Shown here piece after piece: positions 33,556 through 40,439 of a DNA stretch of 64,000 nt (positions are counted from its first letter, which is position 1; each line of letters opens with the position of its first letter). A model generated the notes under the pieces. That model saw nothing but the letters and a program-made list of their open reading frames with translations. It was not told the DNA's origin and made no database searches. The stretch is taken from positions 62,001 to 126,000 of the forward strand of contig JACKEY010000009.1 of assembly GCA_020632755.1 (NCBI GenBank), in the 5' to 3' direction. The translations under genes were made by a program, and so were the position numbers. This DNA comes from Alphaproteobacteria bacterium (GTDB taxonomy: Bacteria; Myxococcota_A; UBA796; UBA2385).

Positions 33556-34182
33556 ATGCGAATCGGGCTCATCGGAGCCGGACGGCTGGGGAGCACCCTG
33601 GCCCGGTACTGGGTGCGTGCGGGTCACGAGCTGCTGCTGTCGGCGCGCCGACGCGAGCCGGTCGAGGAGCTGATCGAGGAGCTCGGTCCGCTCGCAGTGT
33701 CGGGCACCCCCGCCGAAGCCGCCGCTTTCGGCGAGGTCGTGGTGCTGGCGGTGCCACTCGGGGCGGTGGCGGCGCTGGCAGAGGAGCTCGCGGAGCCCGT
33801 ATCGGACCGGGTGGTGCTGGACGCCACCAACCCCTTCCCCAAGCGGGACGGGGCGGCGGCCGAGCGGGCGCTGCGATCGCCGCTGGGGTCGTTCGGCCAC
33901 ACGGCGGCCTGCTTTCCGCAGGCCCGGGTGGTGAAGGGCTTCAACACGGTGTTCGTGGCGACGCTGCGCAGCCGCCTGCAAGCGACCGACCCGCCGCTGG
34001 CGCTGCCGCTGGCCGGTCACCCCGACGGGTGCCCCGTGGTCGAGCGGCTGGTCCGGGACGCAGGGCTGGTGCCGGTCGTCGTCGGCGGGCCAGAGCGGGC
34101 CGTGCTGCTGGACCCCGGCGGTCCGCTGTGGAACCGGGCCCTGGACGAGCGCGCCCTGCGGGCCGAGCTCGGCGGCGGCTGA
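33556..34182 (+). CDS. NADPH-dependent F420 reductase-like NAD(P)-binding protein
   Basis: The 208-residue protein begins with a Rossmann fold (MRIGLIGAGRLGSTLARYW, with GxGxxG at residues 7-12) and continues with VVVLAVPLGAVAAL, DRVVLDATNPF and VVKGFNTVF, all hallmarks of the F420-dependent NADP reductase-like family. Many members use only NAD(P) and have unknown substrates. The ATG follows GGAG. It converges with the MazG-like gene. Confidence 0.85.
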   Translation: MRIGLIGAGRLGSTLARYWVRAGHELLLSARRREPVEELIEELGPLAVSGTPAEAAAFGEVVVLAVPLGAVAALAEELAEPVSDRVVLDATNPFPKRDGAAAERALRSPLGSFGHTAACFPQARVVKGFNTVFVATLRSRLQATDPPLALPLAGHPDGCPVVERLVRDAGLVPVVVGGPERAVLLDPGGPLWNRALDERALRAELGGG

Positions 34183-34200
34183 CGAAGCCGCAGGGGCGCG

Positions 34201-34548
34201 TCAGTCCGGCGAGGTGAACCGGCCGGCGTCACGCACGCGCAGCTTGGTCATGGTCGCCTCGAAGGCGGCGTCCAGATCGATGCCCTGCTGGTTGGCCATG
34301 CAGAGCACGATCCACAGCACGTCGGCGAGCTCCTCCTGGAGCGCGGCGTCTCCTTCGGACGCCTTCTTCCTCTTCGCCCCGAACCGGTGGTTGTACTCGC
34401 GGGCCAGCTCGCCCACCTCCTCGGTCAGCCGGGCGAGGAGGGAGAGCTCGTCCCAGTAGCCGCCGTTCTCGGCGATCCAGCGGTCGATGTCGCGCTGCAG
34501 GCCGCCGATGCTGCGGTCGAGGGAGGGAGGCGGAGGGGAAGCGGCCAC
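34201..34548 (-). CDS. MazG-like nucleotide pyrophosphohydrolase
   Basis: The 115-residue protein shows the all-alpha NTP pyrophosphatase pattern. The metal-binding EExxE block is in LARLTEEVGELAREYNHRFG and the ExxD block in LQEELADVLWIVLCMANQQGI. Short MazG-like proteins of this type hydrolyse non-canonical or excess NTPs. It is divergent from infA, whose start lies about 70 nt upstream. Confidence 0.88.
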   Translation of the reverse strand: MAASPPPPSLDRSIGGLQRDIDRWIAENGGYWDELSLLARLTEEVGELAREYNHRFGAKRKKASEGDAALQEELADVLWIVLCMANQQGIDLDAAFEATMTKLRVRDAGRFTSPD

Positions 34549-34611
34549 GGGCTCCTCCAGGGGCGCGGTTGTGGGCGTCTGCCGACCCCGTTAGCCGGTG
34601 CACCTTCGCAT

Positions 34612-34624
34612 GGAGGCCATCTTG
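34612..34624 (+). promoter_or_regulatory. infA Shine-Dalgarno that selects a TTG start
   Basis: GGAGG at 34612-34616 sits 5 nt before TTG 34622-34624, ideal spacing, and initiation there gives a 72-residue IF-1. The ATG at 34610-34612 overlaps this SD, has no SD of its own and would add four residues. Confidence 0.7.
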
Positions 34625-34840
34625 GCTGCAGACGATCTGATTCCTGTCGAGGGGGTCATCACCGAGGTCTTTCCCGGTGGCGCCTTCCTCGTCGAGACCG
34701 AAGCGGGCACGCAGGTGCACGCCCATCTCTCCGGCAAGCTCCGCCGGTTCCGCATCCGTGTCGTGCTCGGCGACAAGGTCACCGTCGAGGTGAGCCCGTA
34801 TGATCTGAGCAAGGGGCGGATCACCTACCGCCACAAGTAG
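34622..34840 (+). CDS. infA: Translation initiation factor IF-1
   Basis: The product is a 72-residue OB-fold protein: AADDLIPVEGVITEVFPGGA, HAHLSGKLRRFRIRVVLGDK and EVSPYDLSKGRITYRHK. It binds the 30S A site with IF-2 and IF-3 during initiation. I chose the TTG at 34622 because of the GGAGG five bases upstream and because it gives the standard family length; ATG 34610 would give 76 residues. The last 16 nt of the gene form the left attachment core of the island to its right, so integration leaves the coding sequence intact. Confidence 0.95.
   Translation: MAADDLIPVEGVITEVFPGGAFLVETEAGTQVHAHLSGKLRRFRIRVVLGDKVTVEVSPYDLSKGRITYRHK
34825..34840. other. attL core within infA 3' end
   Basis: CTACCGCCACAAGTAG at 34825-34840 reappears as CTACCGTCACAAGTAG at 46262-46277, 15 of 16 identical. 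The mismatch is synonymous in infA (Arg CGC or CGT). This marks the left boundary of the island. Confidence 0.8.
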
Positions 34841-35053
34841 AGAGTCTCGCAGAAAGCCCGTGATTACGGGCCCTTAGCGAGGGCGGCAGTCCCGCTGTAC
34901 GGCTATTTGGGGCCATTTCCGGCCCGATACCCGTACAGCAACCCGTACACGGCGGTGTCGCCGGGATGGGGCGTCGACCCTTCAATGTGGGCGCCGGCCT
35001 TGACGGCTGCCACTTGGTGAGCATGAGGGGCAAGTCCGCTTCGAGGAGGACTT
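34841..35053. promoter_or_regulatory. Left end of the infA island, non-coding
   Basis: No gene fits here. A perfect hairpin GCCCGT-GATT-ACGGGC (34856-34871), 15 nt after infA, can replace the displaced native terminator. The stretch then holds the arm-type repeats at 34896-34902, 34930-34937 and 34942-34949 and the ribosome-binding site GGAGGA before the kinase. Confidence 0.6.
34896..34949. repeat. Arm-type integrase repeats, left end
   Basis: CCCGTACA occurs at 34930-34937 and again at 34942-34949 (12-nt period). A shortened inverted copy, TGTACGG, is at 34896-34902. The same octamer is paired near the right end at 46203-46223. The arrangement is that of arm-type binding sites of a tyrosine integrase. 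Confidence 0.7.
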
Positions 35054-35998
35054 GTGTTCACGTTGCCCGGCTTCACCACGATTCGATCCCTGGGCCGCGG
35101 CGGCTTCGGGCAGACTTGGCTCCTCCGGCGGGATTCGGACGGGATGCACTTCGCCGTGAAGGTGCTCCACCAGTACACGCAGGACGCGTTCGACCGCTTC
35201 GCGCGGGAGGCGCGGATGCTCCAGCGCAACCAGAGCAACCCCTACGTCGTCAACATCGAGGGCAGCTTCTTCCAGCAGGGGTACACGCCCTACCTCCTCC
35301 TTGAGTACTGCGAAGGCGGATCCCTCGACGCGTGGGTGACCCATAGGCGGGAGTGGAAGGCGGTGACGTTCGCGCTGGCCCATGCGAGCGCCGGGCTGGA
35401 CTACCTCCATGGTCTGTCCGACGGGTTCCATCGGGACATCAAGCCCGCGAACCTCCTGCTGAAGTACCTGACTCCCGACAAGAGCCAGTGGGTCGTCAAG
35501 GTCTGCGACTTCGGCATGGCGCGCACCCCGGAGACGGTCGGTCCGGGCATGACCTGGTCTCCGGCGGGAACCCCCGGCTACACGGCACCGGAGCTGGTGA
35601 CGGGCATGTACCATCGGCCCGCGGACATCTACTCCCTTGGCGTCACCGGCATCGAGCTGTTGACCGGTAGGAAGGAGCCGGCGGCACTCCTCGGCGCGCT
35701 GGGCCCCACCGCGCTGCACCAGCTCCTCCGGCAGATGGTCTCCCCTGACTGGACCCAGCGGCCGAGCATGTCCGAGGTCAGCGCGCGCCTTCGCCAGATC
35801 CTCAACCCGCCCAGGCCGAAGGTGCAGGCGCGCCCTGCCCCTCGGCCGCAGCCGCCGTCGTCTGGCGGTGGCGGATGGGGCTGGCTGGCGGCGGCGGCGG
35901 GGCTCACCGCCCTCGCCCTGGGAACGATGAACTCGAAGGACTCCAACGGGCGCTGGCGCGGCAAGGACGGGCGCTACCGCAGCGGGCCGTGGGGCTGA
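35054..35998 (+). CDS. Island-borne Ser/Thr protein kinase with C-terminal membrane segment
   Basis: The 314-residue kinase starts at GTG after GGAGGA. Its domain fills residues 5-255 with all catalytic parts: GRGGFGQTW, AVKVLHQYT, HRDIKPANLL, CDFGMAR and TAPELVTG. A Pro-rich linker leads to a hydrophobic segment (GWGWLAAAAGLTALALGTM, about 275-295) and a short basic tail. It is the first gene of the island, followed after 25 nt by a small Cas2-like gene. Its setting raises a possible defence or regulatory role; the substrate is unknown. Confidence 0.88.
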   Translation: MFTLPGFTTIRSLGRGGFGQTWLLRRDSDGMHFAVKVLHQYTQDAFDRFAREARMLQRNQSNPYVVNIEGSFFQQGYTPYLLLEYCEGGSLDAWVTHRREWKAVTFALAHASAGLDYLHGLSDGFHRDIKPANLLLKYLTPDKSQWVVKVCDFGMARTPETVGPGMTWSPAGTPGYTAPELVTGMYHRPADIYSLGVTGIELLTGRKEPAALLGALGPTALHQLLRQMVSPDWTQRPSMSEVSARLRQILNPPRPKVQARPAPRPQPPSSGGGGWGWLAAAAGLTALALGTMNSKDSNGRWRGKDGRYRSGPWG

Positions 35999-36023
35999 AC
36001 ACGGTTGAACTTGGGAGAGGACT

Positions 36024-36272
36024 ATGAGCAAGAAGTACCTTGTGACCTACGATGTCAAAGACGGAGAGTCTGACGACTACTCAGCAATTGACGAGGCGCT
36101 TGAGAAGCACGGAACCATTCAGGCCCGACAGGGCTCGTCCCGGTGGCTGAAGGACTCTGGCAGCACAGCCCAGGCGGTCCTCGACGCCGTGGTGAAGGCC
36201 GTGAAGCCGAAGAGGGCCACGGTCTGGGTCTTGGAGGCGGCCTCGGGCGCCGACAGGGCTTTCACCGAGTAG
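36024..36272 (+). CDS. Small Cas2/VapD-like ferredoxin-fold protein, 82 aa
   Basis: The protein begins MSKKYLVTYDVKDGESDDYS and continues with AIDEALEKHG, SRWLKDSGSTAQAVLDAVVK and ATVWVLEAASG. This matches the small stand-alone Cas2-fold proteins (often labelled SinR-family) with a beta-alpha-beta-beta-alpha-beta layout. Related folds include the Cas2 and VapD nucleases. No CRISPR array is present. It follows the island kinase by 25 nt and is probably cotranscribed with it. Confidence 0.65.
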   Translation: MSKKYLVTYDVKDGESDDYSAIDEALEKHGTIQARQGSSRWLKDSGSTAQAVLDAVVKAVKPKRATVWVLEAASGADRAFTE

Positions 36273-36320
36273 ATCCACGGCGATCGGTCGGGGGGCCTTC
36301 CGCCGAAATTGCCAGGTTGG

Positions 36321-36653
36321 CTACGGCGGTGCTCCTGCGAGAGCGAGCAACGCGGCCCGCAGGCGCTCCCGGGCCTCGACCGGATCCGCCGGCTGCCGGT
36401 CGAGCAGAGCGGCCACGGCTGTCTCCGCAGGCGGGGGGCCGGCGTCGAACTCGAACAGGGCGGACTCCCGCACGCCCAGGGCCGACGAGAGCCGCTCGAT
36501 GGCTTCGAGCGACGGCCCCTGCTGCCCGCGCTCGATGCGGCTGAGCGTGTGGGGCGCGAGGTCCGCGGCCTCGGCGAGTTGAGCCTGCGTCAGGTGCCGG
36601 GCGGTCCGAAGCTCCCGGACCCGCGCGCCGACCTTGCTGACGATGGTGCTCAT
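36321..36653 (-). CDS. XRE-family helix-turn-helix regulator
   Basis: The 110-residue protein has a Cro/CI-type HTH (VRELRTARHLTQAQLAEAAD followed by LAPHTLSRIERGQQGPSLEA) and a short Pro/Ala-rich C-terminus. I start at ATG 36653 before STIVSKVGARVREL. It is divergent from the small lipoprotein gene at 36792, and two matching palindromes lie between them, so autoregulation is likely. It probably controls the island genes. Confidence 0.85.
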   Translation of the reverse strand: MSTIVSKVGARVRELRTARHLTQAQLAEAADLAPHTLSRIERGQQGPSLEAIERLSSALGVRESALFEFDAGPPPAETAVAALLDRQPADPVEARERLRAALLALAGAPP

Positions 36654-36707
36654 CCTGCTCTGCTCCGGGGGGAGCAGCAGAATTGGCCTCGTCACGGCTG
36701 GACACAA

Positions 36708-36745
36708 GGCCGCATGGCGGCCTATCTATGAGCCGTTATGCGGCT
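36708..36745. promoter_or_regulatory. Two operator-like palindromes (probable XRE binding sites)
   Basis: GGCCGCATGGCGGCC (36708-36722) and AGCCGTTATGCGGCT (36731-36745) share the form (A/G)GCCG-N5-CGGC(T/C) with perfect 5-bp arms. Their centres are 23 bp apart, about two helical turns. They occupy the divergent region between the XRE gene and the 36792 gene. Confidence 0.65.
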
Positions 36746-36791
36746 ATCCCTTGCGCCGTGATGGGGCGAGCAGGGCCGCGACGGAGGGACC

Positions 36792-37148
36792 ATGCGGCTA
36801 CTCGTCTTCGCGCTCCTGTTGACCGCCTGCGGCGAGGATCCGCCGATGACCAAGGCGCACGAGGATGCGCTGTGCCGCGCCGCCCGCGGTGCCTACGCGG
36901 AGGTCTACGGGGAGCAGGACCGCGCCCAGGACATGAACATCAGCACGGACCGCTGCGCCGTGCAGCTCTTCACGGGCGACGAGCGCGCGGGCGTGGTGAT
37001 CGACCTCCGGTGGACCCGGACCGGGGGCGGCCGGACCGCCACGTGGCGCCGGGACTGGACCTGCACGGCGAATCGGGGCGGGCCGGTCGGCTGGGCCTTG
37101 AAGTCGGACACGTGCTGGATGGGGGACCGCTGGCTGGACGCCAAGTAG
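36792..37148 (+). CDS. Small lipoprotein, 118 aa
   Basis: A signal peptide with lipobox (LLLTAC) leads a compact domain with four Cys in the mature part (LCRAARGAYAEVYGE; DRCAVQLF; DWTCTANRG; DTCWMGDRW), likely forming two disulfides. GGAGGG precedes the ATG. Transcription would start in the region with the XRE palindromes. The family is not recognised; a surface role within the island is inferred. Confidence 0.7.
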   Translation: MRLLVFALLLTACGEDPPMTKAHEDALCRAARGAYAEVYGEQDRAQDMNISTDRCAVQLFTGDERAGVVIDLRWTRTGGGRTATWRRDWTCTANRGGPVGWALKSDTCWMGDRWLDAK

Positions 37149-37174
37149 GGCGCGCATGGCGGGATAGGCCGCGC

Positions 37175-37519
37175 ATGGGACGACGCTCCGCCATCACGCT
37201 TCTACGCTCCCCGCCGCCTCAACCCGCGGCGCCTGAGCGCCGGCTACCGCTCCGCTTGAGTCGCCGCGACCGGCGGCTTCTACTGGGCCGGGCTGGGGTG
37301 TTCTCCGTGACGGAAGCGGCGGAGCTGCTGCCGTTGTCCGACAACGACGCACGCGACTGGATCCGAGGCAAGGGGCTCGTGAGGCGCATCGGGGGCAAGC
37401 CCCTCGTGGTCTGGGGCGATGTGCTGGATGCCTTGGAGCCGGATCCGGGGCTATCCCGGCGTGAACAACGCCGGTCGGGATGCAAGGGCATCGCACGCAC
37501 GCCGCTGCCTCCCATCTGA
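37175..37519 (+). CDS. Excisionase-like/helix-turn-helix protein, 114 aa
   Basis: After a basic N-terminus, the centre reads FSVTEAAELLPLSDNDARDWIRGKGLVRRIGGKPLVVWGDVLDAL. This is the MerR-like HTH layout of excisionases and helix-turn-helix domain-17 proteins, with a helix-turn-helix followed by a wing and 'GxxLVVWGDVL'. A recombination directionality factor would fit an island with a tyrosine integrase. The start is chosen at the ATG before GRRSAITLLRS. Confidence 0.6.
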   Translation: MGRRSAITLLRSPPPQPAAPERRLPLRLSRRDRRLLLGRAGVFSVTEAAELLPLSDNDARDWIRGKGLVRRIGGKPLVVWGDVLDALEPDPGLSRREQRRSGCKGIARTPLPPI

Positions 37520-37570
37520 ATCCCAGCACGGTGCGCGGATTGGAGATGAACTCGCGGGGATAGGGGGCTC

Positions 37571-39073
37571 ATGCGCCCCTACTCGCCAGTCCCCCGGCTC
37601 CCGGTCTACCGCCACGTCGAGCGGCTTCACTACATCGTGGCAGGCTGCGGGGACCTCGACCTCGACGTCATCCACAAGCGGCTCCGGGTCAAACTCCGGC
37701 GCCGTCTGCGGCGCAAGGGCAGCAAGCTTCGCCTGCACTTCGACGGCACCCCGCCGCAGGGTGCCGTTCGCCTCGCCCTCACGTTGGCGAAGACCGAGCG
37801 CCCACGGCCGCCCGTTGACCTGAAGGCGGCGGGCCTCCCCGACACGACCTGGTTGCGCTTCCACGGCGGCGGGTCCCGACAACTCAGGCTGTCCATCCAC
37901 ACGAAGGCCGGGCCGCTGGATCCGACAGGCGGCCTGCGGGACGGCGTCGCATGGCTGCTCGGAGAGCCATGCCTGCGGCTGGAGCGCACCCGTGTCGCCT
38001 CCAGTGAAGTCTACGCCGTCTTCACGGAAGCCTCAGTCACGGCCGCGCGTGCCGCCGGGTGCCCATGGACCCGCTGCTCACGAAGGCGGTCCATCTTCGG
38101 AACCGTGCTGGCCTCCTGGAAGGGATGGGCGACGGGTGCCCACGTGCCGCTGGACTTCTCGGTGCGGTGCTACCGGGTTCGGGCGGGCGGCTACAAACTT
38201 GAAGTCCGGGTCGGCCCTCGCGGGCGCGATGCCAAGAAACTCGATGCCACCGGCAAGGCGCCGTTGGTGGGTGCGGCTGATCTCCACAGAGCGGCCCTGC
38301 GGGTTCTGCGGGCGGCGATCCGGGACGGGCACCTCGTCGAGGTCGACAAGCCCGCCCATTGGAAGGGGATCCCGCTCGGCCCTCATCGACGGAGGGGCTG
38401 CTTACGGGTTCGCCTGCTCCATGAGCTCGCTCTCCGCGACGATGGGGCGCCGCTGCCGCTGCTCCACGCTCGCGCCGACCTCCGGGTGGCTCTCGACGTC
38501 TCAGAGCCGAGCATGACCCGCCTGCTGCAGGAGTGCGCGCAGCTCGATCTCGTCGAGGTCCTCAATGCTCCGGGGGCAGCCTCGCGCGGTCACTACGTCC
38601 GGCTCGCGGACCCGGCAGGCGCGCGGGCTTGGCCGTCCATCCTGGGACCTTTCTATGGTTCCTCTTCCCATCGACACAGGCAGGGAGAGGCCGTAGCCGC
38701 AGAGCAGGTCCAGGCGGCTGCACACGCCTGCCCGCGGGAGGGCGATCCCGGACAGGGCACTCCCGAGAGCGGGGCTCCCGCGTGGGGGCTCATCCGAGCG
38801 GCGGTCTCTGAGCCCTGGGGCACCTGGGGGCCCTCCCGAGCGGACCTACGACCCGTGGAGCGGCCGGATGAGGCGGCCATCGCCCGGGGGGCCTTCGAGC
38901 TTCGGGAGTGCGGCCGCACGGTGCTTTGCCCTGGCGTGGACGCGGGCCCGCACCCGCCGTGGTCCGAGGTCGCCCGGGTCCTCAATGACCACCTCATCCC
39001 CACGCGCAGAGGACAGGCGTGGAATGAGCGCTCCGCCAAGCGGTGCGCTAATACCTCGGGAACTACACCATGA
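37571..39073 (+). CDS. Hypothetical island protein, 500 aa, with recombinase-like C-terminal helix segment
   Basis: I do not recognise this protein. The N-terminal half is basic and strand-rich (YIVAGCGDLDLDVIHKRLRVKLRR; LSIHTKAGPLDPTGGLRDGVAW). The middle contains a possible winged helix (LLHELALRDDGAPLPLLHAR; VALDVSEPSMTRLLQECAQLDLV). The C-terminus (PPWSEVARVLNDHLIPTRRGQAWNERSAKRC) resembles the helical region of large serine recombinases. It sits between the excisionase-like and serine recombinase genes, so a role in island replication, transfer or integration is plausible but unproven. Confidence 0.6.
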   Translation: MRPYSPVPRLPVYRHVERLHYIVAGCGDLDLDVIHKRLRVKLRRRLRRKGSKLRLHFDGTPPQGAVRLALTLAKTERPRPPVDLKAAGLPDTTWLRFHGGGSRQLRLSIHTKAGPLDPTGGLRDGVAWLLGEPCLRLERTRVASSEVYAVFTEASVTAARAAGCPWTRCSRRRSIFGTVLASWKGWATGAHVPLDFSVRCYRVRAGGYKLEVRVGPRGRDAKKLDATGKAPLVGAADLHRAALRVLRAAIRDGHLVEVDKPAHWKGIPLGPHRRRGCLRVRLLHELALRDDGAPLPLLHARADLRVALDVSEPSMTRLLQECAQLDLVEVLNAPGAASRGHYVRLADPAGARAWPSILGPFYGSSSHRHRQGEAVAAEQVQAAAHACPREGDPGQGTPESGAPAWGLIRAAVSEPWGTWGPSRADLRPVERPDEAAIARGAFELRECGRTVLCPGVDAGPHPPWSEVARVLNDHLIPTRRGQAWNERSAKRCANTSGTTP

Positions 39074-39453
39074 CGCGCGGACGCGGGAGATCGGCGAGCA
39101 GCCGCGGCCCCGAGGGACGCGCCCGACCGGATGACCGTCCCCGGCGGGCCGCCAGGGGTCCTCTGGCCGCTCAGCCGGCGGCCGGTGGATCCTCTCCGCC
39201 CCTCGGCCCCCGTGAGGGCTCTCGCGGCGAGCGGCGGGTCCATTGGGGCGGCCTCTGGCCCGAATGCGGGACCTCGTTTCATGGGGGTCCCCCTCCCCGG
39301 CCCAGATGGACCAAGGGGGCGAGTCGAGCGTGGGCAGGAGGTGTCTCGGCGGCGCCCGACCCCGTTACCGCCCGGACCTGCGGTAACGCATCCCATTTGC
39401 ATCCCATTAGAATCCCGTTCGGGATACTATTGACGTGTCAAGCGGGAGTCAAG
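39074..39453. promoter_or_regulatory. 380-bp intergenic region with dense inverted and direct repeats
   Basis: No gene is supported here. The last 80 bp, before the serine recombinase, holds a perfect 9-bp inverted repeat CGTTACCGC (39363-39371)/GCGGTAACG (39380-39388) and three 11-bp-period repeats of ATCCC(A/G)TT (39390, 39401, 39412). The third repeat forms the palindrome ATCCCG-TT-CGGGAT (39412-39425), followed by TTGACGTGTCAA (39430-39441). This could be a res/control site, a replication origin or a repressed promoter. Confidence 0.65.
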
Positions 39454-40158
39454 ATGAGCACGTCCAAGCCGACCCGAGCCGTCGCCTACCTCCGCGTCTC
39501 CACGGACAAGCAGGCCGAGGGCGGGATCTCCCTCGAAGCCCAGCGGGCGAAGGTCGAGGCGTACGCCGCCCTTTACGACCTCGAACTCGTGGCGGTGGAC
39601 GTGGACGCGGGGGTGTCCGCCAAGTCCCTCGACCGCCCCGCGCTGGACACCGCCCTCGGCCGCCTCCGGTCCGGTGAGGCCGACGCCCTGCTCGTCGTCA
39701 AGCTCGACCGCCTGACCCGCTCCGTACGGGACCTCGGCGAGCTCGTCGATGCGTACTTCGCGCGGGAGCGCTGGGCGCTCCTGTCCGTCTCGGAGCAGAT
39801 CGACACGCGCAGCGCCGCCGGCCGGCTTGTCCTGAACGTCCTCGCCTCCGTCGCCCAGTGGGAGCGGGAGGCCACGGGTGAGCGCACCGCGGCGGCCCTG
39901 GCCCACAAGCGGCGCCAGAACGAGTACACCGGCGGACACCCGCCCTACGGCTGGGCGCTGGCCGACGACGGCCGCACCCTCGTCCCCGTCGAGGCGGAGC
40001 AGGAGGCCATCGCGCTGGCCTCCCGCCTCCGGGATGAGGGCCTGTCGCTCCGCAAGATCGGCGCCCGGCTCGAAGCCCGCGGCGTGCGGCCCCGCTCCGG
40101 CGGCGGCTGGCACGCCAAGACCGTCCGTTCCCTGATCAACGCCAAGGAGGCAGCCTGA
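39454..40158 (+). CDS. Small serine recombinase (resolvase/invertase type)
   Basis: The 234-residue protein has the catalytic domain first: AVAYLRVSTDKQAEGGISLE, with nucleophile Ser16 after the Arg of YLRVS, then VVKLDRLTRSVRDLGELV and SAAGRLVLNVLASVAQWERE. A short C-terminal DNA-binding part follows (SLRKIGARLEARGVRPRSGG, LIN). At this size it resembles a resolvase or invertase rather than a large integrase. Its stop overlaps the ATG of the next gene. It lies directly after the repeat cluster, which may be its binding site. Confidence 0.9.
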   Translation: MSTSKPTRAVAYLRVSTDKQAEGGISLEAQRAKVEAYAALYDLELVAVDVDAGVSAKSLDRPALDTALGRLRSGEADALLVVKLDRLTRSVRDLGELVDAYFARERWALLSVSEQIDTRSAAGRLVLNVLASVAQWEREATGERTAAALAHKRRQNEYTGGHPPYGWALADDGRTLVPVEAEQEAIALASRLRDEGLSLRKIGARLEARGVRPRSGGGWHAKTVRSLINAKEAA

Positions 40159-40439
40159 TGCCACGCAGACCGATCCACCGAAACACCCCGCCGACGCCGG
40201 CCAGCCCCGGCCCCGATAGCGGCGGCACCACGCAGCTCTCGCTGCGGCTCCCCACCTCGCTCGTCGCCCGGGCCGAGGCGCTCGTCGAGGCGATGCGGGT
40301 ATCCCCGCCGCCCGGGGTGACCCGCGTGACCCGCACGCTGGTGCTGCGCCTCGCCCTGGAGCGCGGCCTGAGCGCCCTGGAGGCTGACCACGGCCTCATG
40401 GACCCCGAAGGGGGCTCCGCCCCGGGGAGGTCCCGATGA
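40158..40439 (+). CDS. Ribbon-helix-helix-like small DNA-binding protein, 93 aa
   Basis: The central part (TTQLSLRLPTSLVARAEALVEAM followed by TRVTRTLVLRLALERGLSALE) reads as a beta-strand followed by two helices, as in CopG/Arc regulators. The start overlaps the serine recombinase stop (TGATG), and its own stop overlaps the integrase start (ATGA). It is probably a regulator or accessory factor for the recombinases. Confidence 0.65.
   Translation: MPRRPIHRNTPPTPASPGPDSGGTTQLSLRLPTSLVARAEALVEAMRVSPPPGVTRVTRTLVLRLALERGLSALEADHGLMDPEGGSAPGRSR

Noticed and set aside
34610..34621. ATG start for infA
   Set aside because: It overlaps the Shine-Dalgarno of the TTG start, has no SD of its own and makes the protein longer than the family norm.
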